Below are positions 1-5,383 of a DNA stretch of 6,072 nt, piece by piece. The stretch lies in the NCBI GenBank assembly GCA_001311545.1, contig BBBL01000101.1:1-6072 (forward strand), written 5' to 3'. How positions within the stretch are numbered: position 1 is the first letter of the stretch; each line of letters starts with the position of its first letter. This stretch comes from Thermus kawarayensis JCM 12314. Lineage in GTDB: Bacteria > Deinococcota > Deinococci > Deinococcales > Thermaceae. The notes under the pieces were generated by a model that had not been told where the DNA came from, searched no databases, and saw only the letters and a program-made list of their open reading frames with translations. The translations under genes and the position numbers were made by a program.

Positions 1-492
1 CCACCAGGTGGGGGCCGAAGCCTCCCCCTTGAGCCACCTCTCCGGGGGGGTGAGCTCCATCTTGGGCACCTGGGCCAGGAGGCGGCCCTCGGGGTTATAG
101 AAGAGGGCCAGGTTCTGGAAAAGGGGCGTGCGGGCGAAGCGCCCCCGGGCGAGCTCCTCCTCGTAAGGCGGGGAGAGGAGGGAGCCGGAAAGGAGGTAGG
201 TCCCGAAGGCCCGGGCGGCCTCGGCCATGACCCGGTGGAAGACCCCGTAGGCCCGCCTGGCCCGCCGCCAGGGGAGGAGGGGGTCCTTGAGGAGGTCCTT
301 CCCGGAAACCTCCCCCTCCAGGTGGAGGAGGAGGGGGAGGCCGAAGAGCTCGGGGAAGGCGGCAAGCCTCGGGGAGGGGGTGCCTTCCAAGGGCTTCAGG
401 AGGGCGAAGACCCGCTCCCGAAAAGCTTCCTCCCAGCGGTAGGCCTCCGGGATGACCTCCGCCTGGAGGACCAGGAGGGTGCGGAAGGGCAC
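1..492 (-). CDS. Nitrilase-superfamily carbon-nitrogen hydrolase, 5' part (C-terminus beyond left edge)
   Basis: The first 164 residues of a carbon-nitrogen hydrolase are visible; the gene runs off the left edge. The fold of this family uses a Glu-Lys-Cys triad. The Glu is probably E48 in FPELF and the Lys K144 in VPKMEL; the catalytic Cys would lie outside the window. The stretch around residues 126-140 (NLALFYNPEGRLL) is the usual 'N-x-a-x-x-y-x-p-x-G' strand just before the Lys. The start is taken as the GTG at 492, the first start codon after an in-frame TAA shared with the preceding gene; a GAGGGG tract lies directly against it, so the spacing is poor and the true start is uncertain. It begins 9 nt after the TauE stop and is probably the last visible gene of the leftward operon. 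No frameshift is seen. The substrate (amide, nitrile or other) cannot be told from this part. Confidence 0.75.
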   Translation of the reverse strand, partial: MPFRTLLVLQAEVIPEAYRWEEAFRERVFALLKPLEGTPSPRLAAFPELFGLPLLLHLEGEVSGKDLLKDPLLPWRRARRAYGVFHRVMAEAARAFGTYLLSGSLLSPPYEEELARGRFARTPLFQNLALFYNPEGRLLAQVPKMELTPPERWLKGEASAPTWW

Positions 493-501
493 CCCCTCAG
501 T

Positions 502-1247
502 TTAAAGGCCCTGGGCCAGGATGTAGACCCCCATGGCCACCAGGAAGAGGGCGAAGCCCCGCTTCAGGCCCTCCTGGGGCAGGCCCACGGCGACCCTCCC
601 CCCGAGGAAGCTCCCCAGGGTGCCCACCAGGATAAAGAGCCCCGCCACCGGGTAGTTCACCGAAAGGCCCAGGGCGGGGAGGAGGTGGAGGTACTTGTAG
701 AAGCCGGCGAAGGACTTCATGGCGATGATGAGGAGGCTCGTCCCCACGGCGAGGTGCATGGGAAGCCCCCCCAGGAGGACCAAAGCGGGCACGATGAGGA
801 AGCCCCCGCCCACTCCCACGAACCCGGTGAGGGCGCCCACGAAAAGGCCATCCAGGACGATCTTCCAGGGCTTGCGCTTCCCCGGCGTTGTGCGCAAGGG
901 GGTGGGCCTGGCCATGAAGTAGGCGGCGAGGACCATGACCAGGGCGAAGGTGAGAAGCTGCACCTCCCCGGAGACGAACTGGGAGAGCCATGCCCCGAGG
1001 TAGGTGCCCGCCATGCCGGGTAGACCGAAGAAGAGGACGTTCCGGAAGTCCACAAGCCCCCTCAGGGCGTAGGGGACCGCCCCCAGAAGGGCGATCCCCC
1101 CCACGATGAGGAGGCTTTCGGCGATGGCCTGCTTGGGGGGCTCCCCCAGGAGGTAGACCAGAACGGGCACGGTGAGGATGGACCCCCCGAGCCCAGAAGC
1201 CCCAGGGAGAGGCCCACGAGCAGGGCGCCGAGGAGGGCCAGGGTCAT
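502..1247 (-). CDS. TauE/SafE-family membrane permease (probable sulfite/organosulfonate exporter), one apparent frameshift
   Basis: A polytopic inner-membrane protein of 248 residues after correction. It has the two-repeat layout of TauE/SafE permeases. Repeat 1 starts near residues 16-28 (GLLGSGGSILTVP), followed by PPKQAIAESLLIVGG. Repeat 2 is near 143-157 (FVGVGGGFLIVPALV), followed by PMHLAVGTSLLII. A positively charged loop (RTTPGKRKPWK, about 119-129) separates the halves. The family moves sulfite, sulfoacetate or related anions; export of sulfite or thiosulfate made by the upstream enzymes is an inference from context. The ATG at 1245-1247 overlaps the TGA of the tandem rhodanese gene (ATGA), which implies translational coupling. 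In the C-run at 1183-1188 one base appears to be missing: the frame leaves the SGGSILTVP motif there and resumes at once in the next frame. With that base restored the gene is exactly 249 codons. Confidence 0.85.
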
Positions 1248-1899
1248 CGCTCCACCGGGAACCCCGCCCCCATCCAGGCGTAGGTCCCCCCTTCCAGGTT
1301 GTAGACCTTCTCTCCGGGGAAGCCCTGCTGCACCAGGAAGTCGGCGGCCACCCCGGAGCGGTTCCCCGAGTTGCACACGAGAGGATGGGCCGGTCCTGGG
1401 GGAGCTCGGAAAGCCTCTGGGGCAGGGTGGAAAGGGGGATGTTCACGGCCTTGGGGAGGTGGCCTTCCCGGTACTCCCACTCCTCCCGCACGTCCACCAC
1501 CAAGGCCTCCTCCAAAAGCCTCGCCGCCTCGTGGCCCCACCTCCTTAAAGGGGGTGGCGGCGTAGCCCACCTCCACCGGGGTGGTGTCCACGGGGAGCCC
1601 CGCGCGGTACCAGCGGACGATGCCCCCCTCCAGGTTGTAGACCCCCGTCCACCCCTGGGCGCTGAGCCAGGCCGCCGCCTGCCAGGAGCGGTTGCCCGTG
1701 CGGCAGTAAAGGACCACGGCTGGTCCTTGGGGATCTCGCCGTGGCGGGCCAGGAACTCGGAGAGGGGGAGGAGCCTGGCCCCCGGGATCCTGGCCTGGGC
1801 GTACTCCTCCACCTCCCGCACGTCCACGAAGAGCACGCCTTGGTCGTATAGCCTTTTGGCCTCTTCCGGGCTTAGGTCCTTGACCTGGGTCTCGTACAT
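1244..1899 (-). CDS. Tandem two-domain rhodanese (sulfurtransferase), three apparent frameshifts
   Basis: A cytoplasmic sulfurtransferase of 218 residues after correction, with no signal peptide. Domain 1 spans about residues 8-104 and domain 2 about 122-217. Each has the rhodanese D-V-R-E strand (26-29, 136-139), a GHLP/RIPGA element, an active-site loop with Cys, and a V-Y-N-L-E-G-G motif. The loops are CRTGNRS (C66) and CNSGNRS (C176), so both domains look active, unlike classical rhodaneses in which the N-terminal domain has lost its Cys. The ATG at 1897-1899 has a GGAGG 7 nt upstream and lies 12 nt after the preceding stop. Three single-base shifts are inferred: a loss near 1718-1721, a gain in the C-run 1535-1538, and a loss near 1378-1383. 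Together they restore 219 codons exactly. It probably passes persulfide sulfur to sulfite or another acceptor, working with the upstream dioxygenase. The acceptor is not shown by sequence. Confidence 0.85.
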
Positions 1900-1911
1900 G
1901 GCTGGCCTCCT

Positions 1912-3346
1912 TCAGGCCTCCACCAGCTCCTCGCCCTTCACCACCGGGTAGCCCGCCTCCTGCCAGGCCCGGATCCCCCCGGTGAGGTTGAGGGCGTTCC
2001 TCAGGCCGTGGGCCAGGAGGGCGCTGATGGCGGTGCTGGAGCGGTCCCCGCCCACGCAGTGGACCAGGAGGGGCCGGTCCTTGGGAAGCTTGTCCAGGTG
2101 GGCCAGGACGCGGCCGGCGTGGAGGTTCAGGGCCCCGGGGATATGCCCGGCCAGGTACTCGTCCCTCCCCCGGACGTCCAGGATGACGGCGCTCCCCTTT
2201 GCCCAAAGCTCCCTGGCCTCCTTGACGGAGATCTGGGGGACGGTCTCCAGCTCGCCCTGGGCGTAGCCCTCAAGCCCCGGGATGTACCCCACCACCTCGT
2301 CCAGGCCGATGCGAACCAGGGCCCGGGTGAGCCTCTCCACCTCGCTGGGGTGGGCCAGGAGGACGAGGGGCTGGCCGTAGGGGAGGAGCCACCCCGCCCA
2401 GGTGGTGAAGTTCTTCCCGGCGGGGATGTTGATGCTCCCGGGGAGGTGCCCCCCGGCGAAGGCGAACTTGTCCCGGGTGTCTACCAGGATGGCCCCCTCT
2501 CCCAACCAGCGCGCGAACTGGGCCGGGGTGAGGCGGCCCGGGTGGGGGATGCCTCCCAGGATGGGCATCCCGTCCCGGTTGAGCCGCTTCATCTCCTTGA
2601 AGTAGGTGGGGGCCTCGGGCTGGCCCTGGAGGAGGGCCCGCACGAAGCCTTCCTCGTCGTTCTTCTCCAGGTACTCCGCCCACCAGGCGTGGCGGCGCTC
2701 GTAGCCCACGGTGGTGGCGGGAAGTGCCCCAAGCGCCTTGCCGCAGGCCGAGCCCGCCCCGTGGCCGGGCCAGACCTGGACGTGGTCGGGAAGGGTGAGG
2801 AACTTCTCCTGGAGGCTTTGGAACATCCGCCTGGCCCCGGGGACGGCCGTGCCCTTGATCCCGGCCGCCTCCTCCAGGAGGTCGGGCCGCCCCACGTCCC
2901 CCACGAAGACGAAGTCCCCGGTGAGGAAGAGGAGGGGCTCCTCGGTCACCGCCCCGTCCGCCACCAGGAAGGAGAGGTGCTCGGGGGTGTGGCCCGGGGT
3001 GTGGACCGCCCGGACGCGGATGTTCCCCACCCCAAACTCGTCCCCGTCCTTGAGGAGGACGTGGGGGAAGCCCTCCAGGTTCTTGTACTTCCAGTTCTCG
3101 TCCCCCTCGTCGGAGAGGTAGAGGGTAGCCCCCGTGCTTGGCGAGCTCCCGGGCCCCCGAGAGGTAGTCGGCGTGGATGTGGGTCTCGGCGATGGCGGTG
3201 ATGCGGAGGCCGAGGCTCTGAGCGAGCTCCAAATAGACGTCCACGTCCCGCCTGGGGTCCACCACCAGCGCCTCCCCGGTGGCGGCGCAACCCAGGAGGT
3301 AGCTCATCTGGGCGAGCCCTTCTTCGTAGATTTGGCGGAACACCAT
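1912..3346 (-). CDS. CstB-like persulfide dioxygenase: MBL-fold domain plus pseudo-rhodanese plus rhodanese, one apparent frameshift
   Basis: A 477-residue cytoplasmic protein after correction. Residues 1-250 are a metallo-beta-lactamase fold of the ETHE1 persulfide dioxygenase type. Visible motifs are ETHIHADYLSG (H56, H58, D60), HTPGHT (H119), LTGDFVFVGDVGRPDLL (D144, then the GRxD motif) and WPGHG (H195). By analogy with ETHE1 the single Fe(II) is held by H56, H119 and D144. Residues 270-365 form a rhodanese domain whose loop (LLAHPSEVERL) has no Cys, so it is a pseudo-rhodanese. Residues 371-470 form a second one with an intact loop HCVGGDRS (C430). This order matches CstB, which oxidises low-molecular-weight persulfides and yields sulfite/thiosulfate. 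The ATG at 3344-3346 has AGGAGGT 6 nt upstream. The C-run at 3129-3133 seems to hold one extra base; removing it joins AKHGATLYLSDEGDENW and gives 478 codons exactly. First gene of the leftward operon. Confidence 0.88.
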
Positions 3347-3363
3347 GGCTTTACCTCCTAGAT

Positions 3364-3377
3364 GGGACCTTTGTCCC
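3364..3377 (-). other. Short perfect stem-loop in the 5' leader of the leftward operon
   Basis: GGGAC and GTCCC pair perfectly across a four-base loop. From the predicted -10 box at 3387-3392, transcription should start near 3379-3381, so this hairpin would sit at the very 5' end of the mRNA, three bases before the TAGGAGG ribosome binding site (3354-3360). A 5' hairpin can protect a message from decay or affect translation; a second protein-binding site is another possibility. Chance is not excluded for a 5-bp stem in GC-rich DNA. Confidence 0.4.
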
Positions 3378-3386
3378 TACGGCCCA

Positions 3387-3416
3387 AATATACCCCACGG
3401 GGGTAATGGGTGTCAA
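3387..3416 (-). promoter_or_regulatory. Strong sigma-A-type promoter of the leftward persulfide operon
   Basis: Read on the minus strand, a perfect TTGACA -35 box (plus 3411-3416) is followed after 18 bp by TATATT (plus 3387-3392) as the -10 box. The boxes lie about 40-70 bp upstream of the ATG at 3346, which leaves a leader of roughly 35 nt containing the hairpin and ribosome binding site. An AT-rich -10 stands out in this GC-rich sequence. The spacer contains most of a perfect inverted repeat (3391-3405), so a bound repressor would block RNA polymerase. Confidence 0.75.
3391..3405. promoter_or_regulatory. Probable CsoR/CstR-family operator (TACCCC-ACG-GGGGTA)
   Basis: A perfect 6-3-6 inverted repeat with G/C tracts flanked by TA, placed between the -35 and -10 boxes of the leftward promoter and overlapping the -10. 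Operators of the CsoR/RcnR/CstR repressor family characteristically have such TACCCC/GGGGTA arms. The downstream genes resemble the CstR-controlled cst operon of Staphylococcus (CstB-like enzyme, rhodanese, TauE), so a persulfide-sensing CstR homologue is the favoured regulator. A copper-sensing CsoR cannot be excluded from the site alone. No such regulator is encoded in the window. Confidence 0.65.
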
Positions 3417-3461
3417 CCGCCCCCAAAGTCTCCCGGGCCCCTGTACGTTGACGGCCACCCC

Positions 3462-3470
3462 TGCTATAGT
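3462..3470 (+). promoter_or_regulatory. Probable extended -10 promoter of the rightward redox/rhodanese operon
   Basis: TGCTATAGT gives an extended -10 element (TGn followed by TATAGT at 3465-3470), 38 bp before the ATG at 3509. The matching -35 position (about 3442-3447, TGTACG) is weak. A TTGACG at 3448-3453 is only 11 bp from the -10, too close for a normal -35. Transcription would start near 3476-3478, giving a leader of about 30 nt that includes the ACGGGGGTAT element at 3487-3496. Confidence 0.5.
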
Positions 3471-3482
3471 GTTTGAAGGACC

Positions 3483-3496
3483 TACTACGGGGGTAT
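3483..3496. promoter_or_regulatory. Possible second, degenerate CsoR/CstR-type half-site
   Basis: ACGGGGGTAT at 3487-3496 repeats nine bases of the right arm and centre of the operator at 3391-3405 (ACGGGGGTA). The left arm is poor (CTACT in place of ACCCC), so only one half is conserved. It lies just downstream of the predicted start point of the rightward operon and just before its ribosome binding site, where a bound repressor could stop initiation or early elongation. It may mean that one regulator controls both directions. Confidence 0.35.
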
Positions 3497-3508
3497 CCGG
3501 GAGGAAAC

Positions 3509-4197
3509 ATGGCGCTACTAGGACCCAAGGAACAGGAAATCGTGCGCGAGCGGCTCGCTAACCTCACCCGGGACGTGGAGCTGGTGCTCTTCACCGACAC
3601 CTCCACCCTCATCGCCCCGGGCAGGGAGCCCTGCATGTACTGCAAGGAGACCAAGCAGCTTATGGAGGAGCTTTCTGCCCTCTCCGATAAGCTCCACCTG
3701 GTGGTCTACGACCTGGCCACCCCGGAGGGGAGGGAGATAGCCCAGGCCTACAAGGTGGAGGCCGCCCCCACCCTGATCCTCCGGGAGAAGGGCTCGGAGG
3801 CCCTCAACCTCCGCTACCGGGGGATCCCTGCGGGCTACGAGTTCGCAAGCCTCCTGGAGGACATTGAGATGCTGGGCCGGGACGGCCACGGCCTGCCCGA
3901 GAACGTGGTCCAGGAGCTCAACAACCTCCCCGAGGAGGTGGTCCTCCAGGTCTTCGTCACCCCCACCTGCCCTACTGCCCGCAGGCGGTGCGCACCGCCC
4001 ACCGCATGGCCTACGCCTCCCCCAAGGTGTGGGGCGAGATGATTGAGGCCAACGAGTTCCCCGAGCTTTCCAACCGCTACCACATCCACGGGGTGCCGGA
4101 CACGGTCATCAACCACGGCAAGGAGCGCATTCTCGGGGCCCAGCCCCTTTCCCAGTTCCTCCAGGCCATCCGTAAGGCCGTGGGGGTGAAGGCCTAG
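3509..4197 (+). CDS. Glutaredoxin-like protein disulfide oxidoreductase (two thioredoxin folds), one apparent frameshift
   Basis: A cytoplasmic protein of 229 residues after correction, with the length and layout of the thermophile protein disulfide oxidoreductase family, which makes, reduces or reshuffles disulfides. Fold 1 (about 1-120) carries CMYC (C42, C45) and a cis-proline in EAAPTL (P87). Fold 2 (about 140-229) carries CPYC (C154, C157) and a cis-proline in HGVPDT (P197). The CPYC motif appears only if one C is restored near 3971-3972. Without it the frame stops at 4042; with it the protein continues through NRYHIHGVPDTVINHG to the TAG at 4195-4197 and is exactly 230 codons. The start is the ATG at 3509 behind GGGAGG. 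An in-frame TTG at 3473 is rejected because it falls around the predicted transcription start and would add residues unlike the family. First gene of the rightward operon. A role in reducing rhodanese or redoxin partners is inferred. Confidence 0.85.
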
Positions 4198-4198
4198 C

Positions 4199-4594
4199 AT
4201 GACCCGCCGCGCCCTTCTTGGCTTCAAGGTAGCTTCGCTGATCCTCGCCCTCCCCTTGGTCCTCGCCGCCTGCGGGCCCAAGGGGAGGTACCAGAACGTG
4301 GCCCCGGAGGAGCTTTACCGGGCCCTGGGGTCCGGGGCGGTGGTGGTGGACGTGAGGACCCCGGAGGAGTTCGCCCAGGGGCACGTCCCCGGGGCGGTGA
4401 ACCTGCCTTTAGAGGCCGTGGCCCAGTGGGCCGACACCCTGCCCAAGGACCGCCCCGTCTACCTCTACTGCCGTAGCGGAAACCGCAGCCAAAAGGCGGC
4501 GGAGTACCTGAAGAACAAGGGCTACACCAACCTCTACAACGTGGAGGGCGGGGTGCTGGCCATAGAGCGGGCGGGGTACCCCTTGGTCCGGTGA
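4199..4594 (+). CDS. Single-domain rhodanese lipoprotein (extracytoplasmic sulfurtransferase)
   Basis: A 131-residue protein with a lipoprotein signal: positive residues R3, R4 and K10, a hydrophobic stretch (about 11-21), then the lipobox LAAC with the lipidated Cys at C25. The rest (about 33-130) is one rhodanese domain with VVVDVRTPEEF (D51), GHVPGAVNLP, the active-site loop CRSGNRS (C91) and NVEGGV near the C-terminus. The residue after C25 is Gly, not Asp. It should therefore be anchored at the outer face of the inner membrane or sorted to the outer envelope, handling sulfane sulfur outside the cytoplasm. The ATG follows the upstream TAG by one base, with GAAGG about 6 nt ahead, and its TGA overlaps the next ATG (TGATG), so it is translationally linked to both neighbours. 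This gene and the left-edge hydrolase are the only two with no apparent frameshift. Confidence 0.9.
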   Translation: MTRRALLGFKVASLILALPLVLAACGPKGRYQNVAPEELYRALGSGAVVVDVRTPEEFAQGHVPGAVNLPLEAVAQWADTLPKDRPVYLYCRSGNRSQKAAEYLKNKGYTNLYNVEGGVLAIERAGYPLVR

Positions 4595-5383
4595 TGGACG
4601 CGCTTCAGGTGGGGCCCTTCGCCCTGCCCTGGGCCAGGGTGCAGGTGGCCCTGGCCCTTCTCCTCCTGGTGGGGGTGGCGGAGGTCCTGGCCCGGCGGGT
4701 GGACAAAAGGCTTTCCCCCTGGGCCAGGGTGCCGTTCTGGTGGGGCTTTTGGGGGCGCGGCTTGGTTTCGTTCTGGAAAATGCTTCCGTTTACGCCAGGG
4801 ACCCCCTTTCGGTCTTCTACTTCTGGCAAGGGGGGTTTGACCCCTGGTGGGGTATTTTGGCAGGAGGGGGGTATACGCTCATGACCTTGCCCAGACACCT
4901 TTGGCGGTACGCCCTGGGGGCGGCCCTGGCGGCGGGGCTGGTGGCGGGGGTCCTCTTCACCCGTCAGGGGAGGGTGGAGGAGGGCGCCTTCCCGCCCTGA
5001 TCCTGTCCACCCTGGGCGGGACGGAGGTGAACCTGGAGAGCTTCCGGGGGAGGCCCGTGGTCCTCAACGCCTGGGCCACCTGGTGCCCGCCCTGCCGGAG
5101 GGAGTTGCCCATGATGGCCCGCCTCGCCCAGGAGAACCCCGGGGTCCACTTCCTCTTCGTGAGCCAGGGGGAAGGCCCATTGGTGGTGCGGCAGTTTCTG
5201 CAGGAGAGGGGCCTCGAGGTCCAGTGGGTCCTCCTGGACCCTGAGACCCGTCTCTCCCAGGCCCTGGGCATCCAGGGGCTACCCACCACCTTCTTCTTTG
5301 ACGGGGAGGGGAGGCTGGTGGCCCGGCACCTGGGGGAGCTTTCCGAGGCCCTCCTTCTGGGCTACCTCCGGGCCCTCCGCTAG
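4594..5383 (+). CDS. Membrane-anchored TlpA/ResA-like redoxin fused to a degenerate Lgt-like domain, two apparent frameshifts
   Basis: A 263-residue protein after correction. Residues 1-125 are membrane-embedded: helices near 15-33, 46-62 and 104-123, with GLLGARLGFVLEN and DPLSVFYFWQGG resembling prolipoprotein diacylglyceryl transferase (Lgt). The catalytic His stretch of Lgt (WQGGMSxHGG) reads WQGGFDPWWG here, and the C-terminal part of Lgt is missing, so transferase activity is unlikely. Residues 135-263 form a thioredoxin-like domain with NAWATWCPPCRRELP (C165, C168) and a cis-proline in GLPTTFF (P231), typical of TlpA/ResA reductants that act outside the membrane. Single C losses are inferred near 4724-4726 and 4995-4997. 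Restoring both gives 264 codons exactly and joins EEGAFPP to LILSTLGGTEV. If the second were real, an Lgt-like protein would end at the TGA at 4998-5000 and the redoxin would lack an anchor. The ATG overlaps the stop of the lipoprotein gene. It probably keeps extracytoplasmic thiols or the rhodanese Cys reduced. Confidence 0.78.

Noticed and set aside
235..1023. A 262-residue plus-strand open frame opposite the hydrolase and TauE genes
   Set aside because: It has low-complexity, Glu/Gly/His/Pro-rich composition and no ribosome binding site, and it spans two convincing minus-strand genes.
502..1899. A single 465-residue rhodanese-TauE fusion protein on the minus strand
   Set aside because: The middle of this frame is meaningless where the neighbouring frame carries both rhodanese active-site loops, and the TauE start ATG with its ATGA overlap lies in another frame. 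The apparent fusion is produced by frameshifts.
2008..3201. A 397-residue open frame on the plus strand, antisense to the persulfide dioxygenase
   Set aside because: It is rich in Gly, Pro, Glu and His with no recognisable motif, and lies opposite a gene with clear domains. Long antisense frames are expected where codons are strongly GC-biased.
3448..3470. TTGACG plus TATAGT as a full promoter for the rightward operon
   Set aside because: The spacing is only 11 bp, far below the usual 16-18 bp. The extended -10 alone is kept.
3473..3511. An upstream TTG start for the disulfide oxidoreductase
   Set aside because: It lies around the predicted transcription start, has no ribosome binding site, and the ATG at 3509 has GGGAGG ahead of it.
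4572..4582. GGGGTACCCC palindrome as another operator
   Set aside because: It is inside the coding sequence for the conserved C-terminal Gly-Tyr-Pro of the rhodanese, and its arms are in the opposite order to the TACCCC/GGGGTA operator.
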